In this document: positions 1 to 8,491 of the stretch, piece by piece
Layout: every line of letters starts with the position of its first letter
Position numbering within the stretch: the stretch's first letter is position 1
Origin: Alphaproteobacteria bacterium 46_93_T64
GTDB lineage: Bacteria > Pseudomonadota > Alphaproteobacteria > Sneathiellales > Sneathiellaceae
NCBI GenBank assembly: GCA_002163135.1
Contig: MAAN01000036.1
Span: forward strand, 1 to 64,000
DNA length: 64,000 nucleotides
Reading direction: 5' to 3'
The notes under the pieces: generated by a model
The model's input: only the letters and a program-made list of their open reading frames with translations
The model's database searches: none
Told to the model about the DNA's origin: nothing
Position numbers and translations under genes: made by a program

Positions 1-285
1 TACTTTCATTATGGAACCGTGTGTAATTTGAGTAATTCCTTCACTGGTCATGATCAGACGGCTCTCAAACGGCTCAAAAACTCTCCAAGCCAAACCTTTT
101 GAGGGAAACAAGAAAAAATCGCCACTTGAAACCAGCGGTGCTTCAAACCCGTTTAAATAACGCTCCTGAGAGAATTCTCCTGTTAATACACTTCCCGGCT
201 TTACTTCGTTCGGACCGATTTGCGACGCGTCCACTACTCCAACTGTGTAAAAAACAAACAGTGCAAAAACCAAGAATTGCTTCAA
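1..285 (-). CDS. LolA-like outer-membrane lipoprotein carrier (APE cluster), partial
   Basis: This frame opens with TTG five bases after the thioesterase stop and runs off the window edge, so only the first 95 residues are seen. Residues 1-20 form a Sec signal peptide: a Lys, then a hydrophobic run ending V-D-A. The mature part (G-E-F-S-Q-E-R then F-L-F-P-S-K-G-L-A-W) looks like the start of the LolA/LolA-related fold (COG2834), a periplasmic carrier of lipidated cargo. APE clusters usually encode such a protein next to the thioesterase, and this order fits. The TTG start is inferred from spacing and the signal peptide. The C-terminus lies outside the window. Confidence 0.72.
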   Translation of the reverse strand, partial: MKQFLVFALFVFYTVGVVDASQIGPNEVKPGSVLTGEFSQERYLNGFEAPLVSSGDFFLFPSKGLAWRVFEPFESRLIMTSEGITQITHGSIMKV

Positions 286-290
286 GTATG

Positions 291-713
291 TCAAAGCATA
301 GCCTCCACTTTTTGAATTAGTATCTCTGGAGACTCGAAGAGCATTTCTTTAGATTCAATATCAAGTGCCACTTGAGTTGTTCTAGCCTTAGTGATCACTT
401 CCAAAGTCGCGCTATCAAATATTCTGTAATCAATAACCATACGGTTTTCATACTCTTTAAGCGTCGCCTTTATTGTGATGTCTTGTTTAAAATATGCAGA
501 ACGAACGTATTTGATCCTCATGTCTACAATTGGCCACGCAAAACCAGAGTTGCGCATTTCTTCGTAGTTATACCCAATATCATCTAAAAGCGCGCAGCGT
601 GCTTTTTCAAGAAATCGTGGATAATTACCGTGCCAAACAATTTCCATTGGATCCAGATGATAAAATTGAATTTGTAAATTCACGCTGGCACTGATTTTCG
701 AAGTTTTGTACAT
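291..713 (-). CDS. acyl-CoA/ACP thioesterase, 4-hydroxybenzoyl-CoA thioesterase family
   Basis: A 140-residue hotdog-fold thioesterase. It carries the family signature near the N-terminus (F-Y-H-L-D-P-M-E-I-V-W-H-G-N-Y), where the Asp is the usual catalytic residue and H-G-N-Y-x-R-F-L-E follows. It should hydrolyse acyl-thioesters in the cytoplasm. In an APE cluster it probably acts on the aryl or acyl chain. The frame is open further upstream, but the ATG at 713, four bases after the upstream stop, gives the normal family length, so I use it. It lies between the acyltransferase and the LolA-like gene in an apparent operon. Confidence 0.85.
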   Translation of the reverse strand: MYKTSKISASVNLQIQFYHLDPMEIVWHGNYPRFLEKARCALLDDIGYNYEEMRNSGFAWPIVDMRIKYVRSAYFKQDITIKATLKEYENRMVIDYRIFDSATLEVITKARTTQVALDIESKEMLFESPEILIQKVEAML

Positions 714-717
714 AAAT

Positions 718-1659
718 TCAGTCCTGCGGTTGCGTCCAAAAATGGAAAAAATTATACCACTGATTGGGATGTTCAAGAGCTAGAGCTTCTAGCCACTTGG
801 CATATTTTGCGGCCCAAATTTCAGCGGCTTCTCTACGTTTTTTTCTTGGTAAGCTTATTTTTTCGCCCAGCTTTGACCACCTGATTTCGAATTTTGACCC
901 CCTACGTAAAGCGGCTACCATATAAACTGGCGCTTCCAGTATATGGGCCAAAACATATGGCCCTAAAGCGAAGGGAGCTGGCCGGCCTAAAAAAGGAGCT
1001 AGAACGATATTCTCTCTCTCACTAACAGGTGGTCTGTCAGCTGCAATAACGACCCATTCGCCTCGGGAAATACATTCTTTCAATTGCATGGCAACATCAG
1101 GAGTAATCTCTGTTACTTCAATTAGTTTCAATTGTGATTTGGCGTTAAATCTTTCCATTAAACTATTAAAGCGAGTTGCATGCTTGGTATGAACTAGCAC
1201 ATTAACCGGTCTAACTTGTTTGACGCTTGCCATGGCGCGAATAACTTCTACATTTCCAAGATGTGAAACGAAAAGAACAGCCCCTTTCTTTTCGGGATCC
1301 AAATCGAAGAGTGAAGTCATATTTCCGGGGAAAGAGATTTGAGATGGTTTTATATCACCGTTCCAGGCAGATAGTTTATCAAGCGCAGCAGACCCAAAAG
1401 CTATAAAATTTCTAAAGCCTGACCAATAGCCGGGGCTTTTTGATCCCTTGTTAATCGAGATTTGATTCAGAAATTCTCGAACAGCGGAACGTGCGGATGT
1501 CAGACTTAGATAGAACACTAACAAAATCGGGAACATAACAATAAGACACGCGCGGCGACCTGCGACATTATATATGAATGCCAGTATTTTCAGTCCCCAG
1601 AAAAAACCAGTTTCTTCAATGTCGGCCCAATGGTTATTTATATTTTTTTCTGACATCAC
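718..1659 (-). CDS. LpxL/HtrB-like lipid A type acyltransferase (APE cluster)
   Basis: A 313-residue protein of the lysophospholipid acyltransferase family related to lauroyl acyltransferase LpxL. One membrane segment lies near residues 35-55. It is followed by an H-L-G-N-V-E block (the HX4-5D/E type active-site region), a D-R-P-P block, and a C-terminal W-Y-N-F-F-H-F-W-T segment. Such enzymes move a fatty acyl chain from ACP to a membrane-bound acceptor on the inner membrane. In APE clusters this homologue is thought to help anchor the polyene to a lipid. The start overlaps the glycosyltransferase stop by four bases (ATGA type), which implies translational coupling. The acceptor is unknown. 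Confidence 0.82.
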   Translation of the reverse strand: MMSEKNINNHWADIEETGFFWGLKILAFIYNVAGRRACLIVMFPILLVFYLSLTSARSAVREFLNQISINKGSKSPGYWSGFRNFIAFGSAALDKLSAWNGDIKPSQISFPGNMTSLFDLDPEKKGAVLFVSHLGNVEVIRAMASVKQVRPVNVLVHTKHATRFNSLMERFNAKSQLKLIEVTEITPDVAMQLKECISRGEWVVIAADRPPVSERENIVLAPFLGRPAPFALGPYVLAHILEAPVYMVAALRRGSKFEIRWSKLGEKISLPRKKRREAAEIWAAKYAKWLEALALEHPNQWYNFFHFWTQPQD

Positions 1660-2393
1660 CGATATCGCATCCGCAATGTTATCAACCGTCCAAGCATTCC
1701 AAATACAAGTCGAGTGTGCATAATCGAAATGCGGATATTATCGGCGACAACTTTAAAATTTGAGGTGTTTTCCGCTGGATAAATTACGTTTGATGGAACT
1801 TCAATAACATCAACACCGCGCCAATAAAGCCTGACCATTACAGACGTATCAAAATCCATTCTTTTACCGACATTTTCGGACCCGAGCAATTCCAACGTTT
1901 TCTGAATTGGGTACACTCTAAAGCCACACATGCTATCAGATATGTTAAACGAAAGTGTTTCCACCCAAACCCAAACATGGGTAAACCAGCGTCCAATCTT
2001 TCGCGCTAGTGGCATACTGCTGTCGTAAATCGGTTTTGCGGTTACCAGATCATCTGGGTGGGAAATGGAAGCTTCAATTAAATGTGCAATATCGCTAAGA
2101 TCATGTTGACCATCCGCATCAATTTGAAGTGCATGAGTGAACCCACGTTCAAGAGATCTGGCTAATCCGGTTTCGAGCGCGGCGCCCTTCCCTAAATTAA
2201 TATCGTGACGTAGAACCTCTATACCCTCCGAAGGTTTGTGAAAAGCCTTTATGCATGCTGCAGCAGCAGCATTCGATCCATCATCTATGATGATAATTTC
2301 CAAATTTTGATCACGAACGCCCTTAATTACATCGCCTAGTGCCTTGTAATGATTGAGAGTTGGTATGATCGCACAGCATTTAAAACTAGACAT
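1656..2393 (-). CDS. family 2 glycosyltransferase (dolichyl-phosphate-mannose-synthase-like)
   Basis: A 245-residue GT-A fold transferase. Family features seen are the N-terminal A-I-I-P-T-L-N-H nucleotide-binding strand, I-I-I-D-D-G-S, and Q-I-D-A-D-G-Q-H-D (the DxD metal site). No clear membrane anchor follows the catalytic domain. It would add a sugar from an activated donor to a lipid or polyene intermediate. I chose the ATG at 2393 over the one at 2405 because G-G-G-G-A lies five bases before it. This start overlaps the end of the AMP-ligase gene by eight bases. The place in the APE operon is typical, but donor and acceptor cannot be read from sequence. Confidence 0.86.
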   Translation of the reverse strand: MSSFKCCAIIPTLNHYKALGDVIKGVRDQNLEIIIIDDGSNAAAAACIKAFHKPSEGIEVLRHDINLGKGAALETGLARSLERGFTHALQIDADGQHDLSDIAHLIEASISHPDDLVTAKPIYDSSMPLARKIGRWFTHVWVWVETLSFNISDSMCGFRVYPIQKTLELLGSENVGKRMDFDTSVMVRLYWRGVDVIEVPSNVIYPAENTSNFKVVADNIRISIMHTRLVFGMLGRLITLRMRYR

Positions 2394-4158
2394 ATCGTTC
2401 CCCATAATTGAGGGTTCCAGAACTATGTTCGACTGTCTCTCCAGACTTATTCATGCTTTGATAAAGGAAGGTAACCTTCCCATTTTTTTGTTTTTGCAAG
2501 AATAGATTTAGCGTCATATTTGGAAACACAATTGCCTTAAACTTTAACTTCTCAATCTTTTCAGGTTGCCCTTCATACTCGAATATTTCAGAGCACGCCT
2601 TAACAGCCCAATGTAGTTGTACAACACCTGGCAGAATTGGATTATCTGTGAAATGGCCTCTAAAAAAATCCAAATCGTCATCTATTACTAGTTGAATTTC
2701 TGCGTTCTTATCTTCTACATTTCTGGAAATTTCTGTGTAAGTAGTTTTTTCAAAAACTTGACGAACACTTGCTACATTTTCCACTTTGTTTTTGAACAGG
2801 GTATCAATGTCACCCGCAACGATTTTACCCTGTGTATTTCTTGGAAGTTCCTCAACAAACAGCCACCGTTTTGGGCTTGTTACGGCATCGTCAAATTGGC
2901 CCAAGTATTTTCGTAAATGTCTACCTGTTCTGAATGAACCATGCTCACTTAGATAGTCGGTCCCACTACCTTTTAACTCAACCACAGCTGCTAGCTGCGG
3001 ACTCTCACTGCCAACAACTTTCGCCGTCACATCTTTCACCAACTCGTTTTGCAACAAAAGCGCCTCAAGTCGCGGTAACGAGACCCTTTTCCCCTCAATT
3101 TTTACAATTCTATCTGCCCGTCCTAGAAGTGTAAAACTTCCGTCTTGGGTGAAAGAAACGAGATCTTCTGTGCTATGGACTTCAGATTTATCCCTCAAGA
3201 AAGATGACGTTAATTGAAGGCAGTTGTGTTCATTCTGGGACACGTCAACGTTTGGCAACGGCACCCAAATTTCGTTCGATCCACTATTATAGCGTTTTGC
3301 GACTCCGCCCGTTTCTGTACTGCCATAGATCTCCAATACCGGCCGACCAAGATAACGGGCCGACTGCATCGCATACTCGTCCTGAATAGACCCACCAGAG
3401 GAGAACGTAATTACCGGTTTTACGGAAACTTCTGCATCTTCAAGCGGCGTAAGTCTTGAAAGATGTGTTGGACTGGATACAAGGACAAAAGGTCTCCCTT
3501 CTTTAGTATCGGTGCTTACCTCTTCCCAACTACTGGCAGTGTCGCTTCGAAATGGACGGCCAGAGGCAAGCGGCCAAAGCAATCTAAACAACAAACCGTA
3601 TACATGTTGATGACTGACCATCGCGTGAACTTCTGAACCCACGAGTTCAACGCCATACATGTCTTCCCAAACTTGAACTTCATTAGCCAACTGATAAAAT
3701 CGTTTGCGTATTTCTTTGGGTTTTCCGGTTGAACCCGAAGTGAAAAATGAGACCGTAAAATCTGGATCTACACGTGTTTCAGTCTCCAAAGATAGCTTGA
3801 GATCAACAACAGAATTATCCAAAACACGAATAGTTTCAATTTCGTCTGGGGCGTCTCCATCAGTAAGTAAGACATCAAATTCTTTTCGAATTTCTTTCAA
3901 AGCTTCTGGCTGATTAGTCGATGGCAAAATTATGGAAGAAGCTGTCCTAATTGCAGCCAAGAACGCAATGGTCTCTAATTTCGATGATTTGCAAAAAATG
4001 GCAACTTTCTTACCAACAATCTGATGAGATAGCTCAAGAGCCGCGGAAAACAGTTCTTTTCTGCTCACAAGCCGGTCCTGTTGATCAATCACAGCAGGAC
4101 GATCGTCAATACCTTTAACCCAAAGTTCATCCAAATTCACTGCGTCTGAAAGTCTCAT
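2386..4158 (-). CDS. AMP-dependent acyl ligase fused to FabZ/FabA-like dehydratase (APE cluster)
   Basis: A 590-residue two-domain protein. The first roughly 440 residues are an ANL-superfamily AMP ligase, with the S-F-F-T-S-G-S-T-G-K-P-K ATP loop, the E-I-Y-G-S-T-E-T-G-G motif and a G-R-A-D-R-I-V-K-I-E-G-K-R hinge. The last 110 or so residues are a hotdog 3-hydroxyacyl-ACP dehydratase, shown by F-F-R-G-H-F-T-D-N-P-I-L-P-G-V, where His is catalytic. The ligase probably loads the aryl starter and the dehydratase makes the polyene double bonds. The fusion occurs in some APE clusters. I start at the ATG at 4158, which has AGGA about nine bases before it and lies ten bases after the upstream stop. 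Confidence 0.88.
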   Translation of the reverse strand: MRLSDAVNLDELWVKGIDDRPAVIDQQDRLVSRKELFSAALELSHQIVGKKVAIFCKSSKLETIAFLAAIRTASSIILPSTNQPEALKEIRKEFDVLLTDGDAPDEIETIRVLDNSVVDLKLSLETETRVDPDFTVSFFTSGSTGKPKEIRKRFYQLANEVQVWEDMYGVELVGSEVHAMVSHQHVYGLLFRLLWPLASGRPFRSDTASSWEEVSTDTKEGRPFVLVSSPTHLSRLTPLEDAEVSVKPVITFSSGGSIQDEYAMQSARYLGRPVLEIYGSTETGGVAKRYNSGSNEIWVPLPNVDVSQNEHNCLQLTSSFLRDKSEVHSTEDLVSFTQDGSFTLLGRADRIVKIEGKRVSLPRLEALLLQNELVKDVTAKVVGSESPQLAAVVELKGSGTDYLSEHGSFRTGRHLRKYLGQFDDAVTSPKRWLFVEELPRNTQGKIVAGDIDTLFKNKVENVASVRQVFEKTTYTEISRNVEDKNAEIQLVIDDDLDFFRGHFTDNPILPGVVQLHWAVKACSEIFEYEGQPEKIEKLKFKAIVFPNMTLNLFLQKQKNGKVTFLYQSMNKSGETVEHSSGTLNYGERYV

Positions 4159-4168
4159 TCTTGTCTTG

Positions 4169-4738
4169 TTATCCTTTTGCACGAACAAATCGCCGCACCA
4201 TAAACTCAACTGCAAACAACAAACCTGTCAGACAGTAAGAAATTAGTCCGTTGTAAAGAGTCCACTGCTCTAACGTGCCATACATAACTGTCCAAAGAGC
4301 AATTGATGCATTAACTGCAAAGAAAGCGACCCAAACAATGGTAACATTGCGAGTATATTGAATACCCTTTCCATCCAAATCAGGTTCGCTAATTCGCGCT
4401 ATCATCTCAATCACTGTTGGCGGCCTCAAAACCGACCAAAGAAAAGCGACACCAAGCAATAAGCTGATCACAACGGGGTAAATCTTTACAGCAACGGCTG
4501 AATGTAGAAATGCAGCCACTGCCATAACAACAATAGCAACCACAGCCGGCCAAATTAAGCGATGTTCAGTGGGCAGAGTTTTTCGCATAATCAATACTCT
4601 GGCGCCAAGCAAAATCAGAACAACCATAACAAGCGCTTCCGGTCCAAAAGCACTTATTCCGAAATAAACGAGAAATGGGTAGCCGAGGCCGATTGCAACC
4701 GCGATCGCTCCCAATATTGACTTAAGCTTTGGCGACAA
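4169..4738 (-). CDS. COG4648-type inner-membrane protein of APE clusters
   Basis: A 189-residue, strongly hydrophobic protein with about six predicted membrane segments and a short basic C-terminal tail (R-R-F-V-R-A-K-G). It matches the size and neighbourhood of the COG4648 membrane protein, which sits between ACP genes and the AMP ligase in APE clusters. Its job is unknown; a role in membrane anchoring or transport of the product is inferred from context only. Its start overlaps the end of the upstream ACP gene by 17 bases, so the two are likely co-translated. Confidence 0.75.
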   Translation of the reverse strand: MSPKLKSILGAIAVAIGLGYPFLVYFGISAFGPEALVMVVLILLGARVLIMRKTLPTEHRLIWPAVVAIVVMAVAAFLHSAVAVKIYPVVISLLLGVAFLWSVLRPPTVIEMIARISEPDLDGKGIQYTRNVTIVWVAFFAVNASIALWTVMYGTLEQWTLYNGLISYCLTGLLFAVEFMVRRFVRAKG

Positions 4739-4970
4739 CGTTATAAATCTGATCTACGATATCATTCACTGTACGCACATTTTTAAAATCATCTGCTTTT
4801 ACTCTCTTGCCAATCAGATCTTGAAAACTTACGACCAAATCAACAGCATCAATACTGTCCAAATCAAGATCATCTGCAAGCAGTGCATCCGGTTTAATAA
4901 GTTCCTTTTCAACTTCAAATAGGTCGACTAGGAATTCGTGCAATTTTTGTTCAACTTCTTCACGTGTCAT
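4722..4970 (-). CDS. acyl carrier protein (APE cluster)
   Basis: An 82-residue, acidic, helical acyl carrier protein. The phosphopantetheine attachment site is Ser39 in D-L-D-L-D-S-I-D-A-V-D-L. It should carry the growing polyene as a thioester. Start and stop overlap both neighbours: ATGA with the preceding ACP gene, and 17 bases with the membrane protein. Two ACPs in tandem are standard in APE clusters. The divergent phosphopantetheinyl transferase at 7197 is the likely activating enzyme. Confidence 0.92.
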   Translation of the reverse strand: MTREEVEQKLHEFLVDLFEVEKELIKPDALLADDLDLDSIDAVDLVVSFQDLIGKRVKADDFKNVRTVNDIVDQIYNVVAKA

Positions 4971-5239
4971 GTAGTTTTCTCCGCCATTTGCAGACCACCA
5001 ATAAATGCTGCAAGTGACTTTACGTTTGCAAAGTGTATGGTCAGATCTTCTTTTTTAGTTTGGATCTTAACGTCAAAATTCTTTTGTAATGCGACGCCGA
5101 GTTCTAACGCATCGATGGAATCCAAGCCTAGTCCATCCCCAAACAACGCTTCATCATCATCAATTTCTTCCGCAGTAACGTCTTCTAATTCCAGTGCCTT
5201 GACGATCAATTCCTTGATTTCTTTATGCAGCTTTTCCAC
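4967..5239 (-). CDS. acyl carrier protein (second APE ACP)
   Basis: A 90-residue acyl carrier protein. Ser41 in G-L-G-L-D-S-I-D-A-L-E-L is the expected phosphopantetheine site. It is more distant from its neighbour ACP than a recent duplicate would be, so the two probably have separate roles, such as starter loading versus chain elongation. The start at 5239 lies inside the last codons of the acyltransferase gene, as expected of a tightly packed operon. Confidence 0.92.
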   Translation of the reverse strand: MEKLHKEIKELIVKALELEDVTAEEIDDDEALFGDGLGLDSIDALELGVALQKNFDVKIQTKKEDLTIHFANVKSLAAFIGGLQMAEKTT

Positions 5240-6011
5240 TTACAATTTGCTCCTCTAGCAGCTCTCTTATAGCTGCAGTCATGCGACGTGTACTCAATGA
5301 ATGACTTTCATCGAGAATAAACAATGTTTGAGATTGTCTCGGTTCAAAGAATTTTATTTTGAACGCAAGTTTCGTTGGCGGAATTCTATACCAAGGTTCT
5401 CCTTTGGCCAATGTTGTATGATTACAATGAATAACAACAGGCAAAATTGGTGCCGAACTGCTTAACGCTACGTTAGCAACACCCCGCTGTAACTTCCCCA
5501 GAATTTCGTCAGGTCTTGTTCTTGTCCCTTCGGGGAAAATAATCAAATTGTCCCCTCGCTCCAATACTGCTACGCAATCGTCGATTAGCTTTGTTGGATC
5601 TTGGTCATTTCTAACATAGTCGGCAGCTCTCATAACGCCACCCAAGAAAAAATTATTCCAAAGCTCGTGTTTAACAATGCACTGTGCTTTATCCATCTGC
5701 CCCATTAGAAAAACCGTATCCAAAAGCGTTGGATGATTTGCGATAATCAAAGTCCCTTTCAATCCTCGCAAATATTCTGCATTTTCAACATCGATGCTAA
5801 GCACACCAATAGTCTTCACAATCCAAATGTACCACCTGAATGCCCGGTGGATGGTTAATTGGACGACAGAGGCCCGTTTCTCTCTATTTCGAACTATAAG
5901 ATTAAGCAAAGGAAAGTAAGCGACTGTCATCACGAGGCCACCTAGGCTAAATAATGCGAACGCAATTCCTGTGACAAATAATCGCCATGCCCAATCCAGT
6001 TTACGCGACAT
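5223..6011 (-). CDS. PlsC-like 1-acylglycerol-3-phosphate acyltransferase family protein
   Basis: A 262-residue membrane-associated acyltransferase. An N-terminal membrane segment (about residues 12-40) is followed by N-H-P-T-L-L-D (His93 and Asp98, the HX4D catalytic pair) and F-P-E-G-T-R at 159-164. These are the PlsC family blocks. In an APE cluster it is likely to act on an ACP-bound or lipid-linked intermediate, not in housekeeping phospholipid synthesis; that is inference. The ATG at 6011 overlaps the upstream gene by 11 bases. A longer frame exists but adds only 13 residues out of the family pattern. Confidence 0.86.
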   Translation of the reverse strand: MSRKLDWAWRLFVTGIAFALFSLGGLVMTVAYFPLLNLIVRNREKRASVVQLTIHRAFRWYIWIVKTIGVLSIDVENAEYLRGLKGTLIIANHPTLLDTVFLMGQMDKAQCIVKHELWNNFFLGGVMRAADYVRNDQDPTKLIDDCVAVLERGDNLIIFPEGTRTRPDEILGKLQRGVANVALSSSAPILPVVIHCNHTTLAKGEPWYRIPPTKLAFKIKFFEPRQSQTLFILDESHSLSTRRMTAAIRELLEEQIVSGKAA

Positions 6012-6678
6012 ACTTTGACACTCCCCATCCAAAACTATCTGTCTCAACAATCACTTTTTCTATTGTCCCTGACAGAAGAGATTCAATCGCCTGCATGGGG
6101 CGCGCTGAACGGCTATCTGTTGTTTCGGTTTTCTCACAGTTTATGACTACCCCTTCATCCATATTCATGTCAGCACTTAGAAGCGCTGTAAATACTTCCG
6201 AGCCGCCTGCTATTTCTTCAAACTCTGAGAAAACAGCGGGTAACGGAAAATCAATATAAACAAGTAAAACGTCTTGCTTTGGAAAGGCGTTTAACAGAGA
6301 TAAGGCTTCTGTAAATCCCATGATAAAAGTATCGGATCCTGCTGCCACGACACTTTGCATTTCTGTCATTTTCCATGCGATGGACAGCAGTCCGGATACC
6401 GCATTGTGTACAGAAAGGCTAAAATTCATGGGTGATATATCTTCACCGCTAGAGATCTGCTCCAGTATGGCAACCGACCGCTCTACATCCCCGTAACGAG
6501 ATGCAAAAACGATCAAAGGAGATGTGTCGATTTTATTCGCCGCCAAAGCTCCGGCGTTTCGACCAAACAGGTTTAAGCGCCGACGTGCAGACGCCTGTAT
6601 TGTGCTAATATCAGGCACAGGAAATTCCTGACCATTTTCAACCTTTAGCACATCCCAGCTAGATACTCGAACTAACAT
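6001..6678 (-). CDS. beta-ketoacyl synthase N-terminal-like protein (chain-length-factor-like, APE cluster)
   Basis: A 225-residue protein resembling the N-terminal half of a ketosynthase. It has A-S-R-Y-G-D then M-N-F-S-L-S-V-H-N-A-V-S-G, matching the 'beta-ketoacyl synthase chain length factor' family (Ketoacyl-synt_2). I see no active-site Cys in a ketosynthase context, and it is half the length of a full enzyme. It is therefore probably a non-catalytic partner that shapes chain length for a ketosynthase encoded beyond the left edge. It is the first enzyme gene of the operon as seen here, 19 bases after the lipoprotein gene. Confidence 0.83.
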   Translation of the reverse strand: MLVRVSSWDVLKVENGQEFPVPDISTIQASARRRLNLFGRNAGALAANKIDTSPLIVFASRYGDVERSVAILEQISSGEDISPMNFSLSVHNAVSGLLSIAWKMTEMQSVVAAGSDTFIMGFTEALSLLNAFPKQDVLLVYIDFPLPAVFSEFEEIAGGSEVFTALLSADMNMDEGVVINCEKTETTDSRSARPMQAIESLLSGTIEKVIVETDSFGWGVSKYVA

Positions 6679-6697
6679 AATTCATTAAACCGAAGGG

Positions 6698-7114
6698 TTA
6701 GCTATTTGAAGCTAGGCCAAGTTTGATAACCAGGTCACGTTCGAGATTTTCAACCCAGCGATTGTAGCGATGATGAATGGTCGCTCCATTAGCTTTAAGC
6801 TGATAACTGCTTAGATATTTAATGGAGAACGTTGTTTCTGTGTAGTTGAGATCAACTTTAGCGTTATGTTTAGCCGTTCCTACACTTCCGATCATATGAC
6901 CGGGCGTTACATCTTGAAATGTCCATCCACGATCGGCACCAATCAGCTTTATTTTTTGCTGGATTGTCGCAATGGGAAGCTTAGCTTCAGACGTAAAACT
7001 ACGGCTTTCTACGTTGTAAATCGGTTTACTTACACAAGCCGCGAGGGCTAGTGTAGCTGCAAGAATAACGACAGTTTTTAGTGATTTTTTTTGGAGTCGC
7101 GAACTCATAATCAT
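6698..7114 (-). CDS. small predicted outer-membrane lipoprotein at head of APE operon
   Basis: A 138-residue protein of unknown function. Its start is a lipoprotein signal: basic residues, a hydrophobic stretch, then L-A-L-A-A-C (lipobox, lipidated Cys). The mature domain is about 115 residues with mixed beta character and no motif I can name. I use the ATG at 7114, preceded by a G-rich site (GGGGGG); an in-frame ATG lies two codons later. It is the first gene of the minus-strand APE transcript and may help place the product at the outer membrane. Confidence 0.7.
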   Translation of the reverse strand: MIMSSRLQKKSLKTVVILAATLALAACVSKPIYNVESRSFTSEAKLPIATIQQKIKLIGADRGWTFQDVTPGHMIGSVGTAKHNAKVDLNYTETTFSIKYLSSYQLKANGATIHHRYNRWVENLERDLVIKLGLASNS

Positions 7115-7196
7115 AATGCATTGCCCCCCAGCAACGTATACACTGAATAATTGACTATACATTTATACTACCCAACAGAGTTAACCTACATAAAAA
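7115..7196. promoter_or_regulatory. divergent promoter region of the APE operon and PPTase gene
   Basis: This 82-base AT-rich gap separates the minus-strand APE operon from the plus-strand phosphopantetheinyl transferase. Both transcripts must start here or very close by. I see TTGAC/TATACAT-like and TATACT-like hexamers but no repeat that marks an operator. The arrangement suggests shared control of the cluster and its ACP-activating enzyme. Confidence 0.45.
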
Positions 7197-7781
7197 ATGC
7201 TAGTACAAACATATTTTTCAGCTCAAAAAATTGGTAAAAAAATTGAATCTACTGAATTCTGCGGAATATTAACACAAACTGACCAAAACTATATTTCTAG
7301 ATATAAAACCGTAAAACGGCGCGATACAACTATGTTTGTTAGAGATCTGGCGCGAAGACTTCTGCAGACAAACACCGGGATACAATCAAAAGATTGGGAA
7401 TTCGAAATCGAAGAAGGCGGCAATCGTTCCGCTGTCTCAATTTTTGGCCATAAACTACATATCAGTTTTTCTCACAGTCCTAATTGGGGTGCGGTTGCCG
7501 TAAGCAGTTTCCCCATAGGCATAGATATCGAAGAAACTAAATCCGGGCGAAACTGGAAGAAAATGTTTGAATTTATGGAACCGAGTGAAGATCGTACAAA
7601 ACCATCAACAGAAATGGAATTCTTACGCCATTGGACGGAACATGAAGCAAATCTAAAATTCCGAAGTGCAAGTGACAGTAATATATTATTTCACCATTAT
7701 GAAGTGCAGCACGACACCACACTATGTGTTGCGACCTCTCACTTAGACAATGTTGCTCCCAAACGAATACATCTCCCATAG
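7197..7781 (+). CDS. 4'-phosphopantetheinyl transferase family protein
   Basis: A 194-residue Sfp/AcpT-type enzyme that converts apo-ACP to holo-ACP using coenzyme A. Visible blocks are I-S-F-S-H-S (residues 89-94), G-I-D-I-E (108-112, with magnesium ligands Asp110 and Glu112) and W-T-E-H-E-A-N-L-K (146-154, the WxxxEAxxK motif). It is shorter than Sfp, as AcpT-like members often are. The divergent place beside two APE ACP genes makes them the likely substrates. The start at 7197 has little spacing to choose from; a later start is possible, because the first 35 residues show no clear family match. Confidence 0.82.
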   Translation: MLVQTYFSAQKIGKKIESTEFCGILTQTDQNYISRYKTVKRRDTTMFVRDLARRLLQTNTGIQSKDWEFEIEEGGNRSAVSIFGHKLHISFSHSPNWGAVAVSSFPIGIDIEETKSGRNWKKMFEFMEPSEDRTKPSTEMEFLRHWTEHEANLKFRSASDSNILFHHYEVQHDTTLCVATSHLDNVAPKRIHLP

Positions 7782-7805
7782 ATCCAATTATCGGAGCTAT
7801 GGGAG
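7773..7805. terminator. stem-loop between convergent genes
   Basis: A perfect 9-base inverted repeat (CTCCCATAG and CTATGGGAG, loop of 15 bases) covers the stop of the PPTase gene and faces the end of the lipoprotein gene at 7838. No strong T-run follows, so it may be a weak bidirectional terminator or a 3'-end stabilising hairpin. Confidence 0.5.
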
Positions 7806-7837
7806 GTTATCAATTGAGCATCAATCCTCAAGAAATT

Positions 7838-8491
7838 CTATTTTTGCAATTCCTGAGTGACCTTTTCACTTAACCCTGCAATTCCTAGTGAAGCACTGTC
7901 CTGCCAATCACTTTCGAATACAGCAGCATGAGATCCTATATGTTCATTCGAGATTGTTTTTCCATTCTCCAAACTTGCTACAGGACCTTGAAGTCTAATT
8001 TCTGATTTATTATGGACTTTTAACTCCACAAATCCCCATTCAATCCAAGACCAGAATTTTATCAAATCTACTTTGATAGGTTTAGCCGTTTCATAATTTG
8101 GATCCGCCGGCTTCAAAACTCTAAAACCCGCTAGGCGGAAACTATTTGATAGCGAGCGTTCCATTACGCTTGCAACACTTTGACCTTCGGGCAAAAGTAC
8201 ATCACCCAACGCGGCTCCATATCCATTTCTTTTTCGCGCAATTGCACGAGCTCGAATAGCATCAGTGTTCGCTTCTGATTCAGAAATTGAAGGAATGTTT
8301 GGCGTTTTTGGATCTACTTGAAAAATCCGCTTATCCGTTACAGAGACGATCTTTACATCAATACCATTAACAGGATTAACGGCGGCTTCTGAAATTTCTA
8401 CTGGCACGACACTTCGACTTAAGGCACACCCTGTCATAAAAATCAGGATAGACATAAGAGCAAAGTTCTTAAGCAACTTTTTTGTTTTCAT
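7838..8491 (-). CDS. predicted lipoprotein of unknown function
   Basis: A 217-residue protein with a lipoprotein signal: K-T-K-K-L-L-K, a hydrophobic core, then M-T-G-C at the lipobox. The body has V-D-V-K-I-V-S-V-T-D-K-R then R-N-G-Y-G-A. The pattern of a D-x-R near the N-terminus and a 'G-x-x-L-x-x-G-F-x-V' segment recalls YajG-like lipoproteins, but I would not name it on that. An ATG lies four codons upstream; I use the one at 8491, directly before the basic signal. It stands alone, convergent with the PPTase gene. Confidence 0.65.
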   Translation of the reverse strand: MKTKKLLKNFALMSILIFMTGCALSRSVVPVEISEAAVNPVNGIDVKIVSVTDKRIFQVDPKTPNIPSISESEANTDAIRARAIARKRNGYGAALGDVLLPEGQSVASVMERSLSNSFRLAGFRVLKPADPNYETAKPIKVDLIKFWSWIEWGFVELKVHNKSEIRLQGPVASLENGKTISNEHIGSHAAVFESDWQDSASLGIAGLSEKVTQELQK

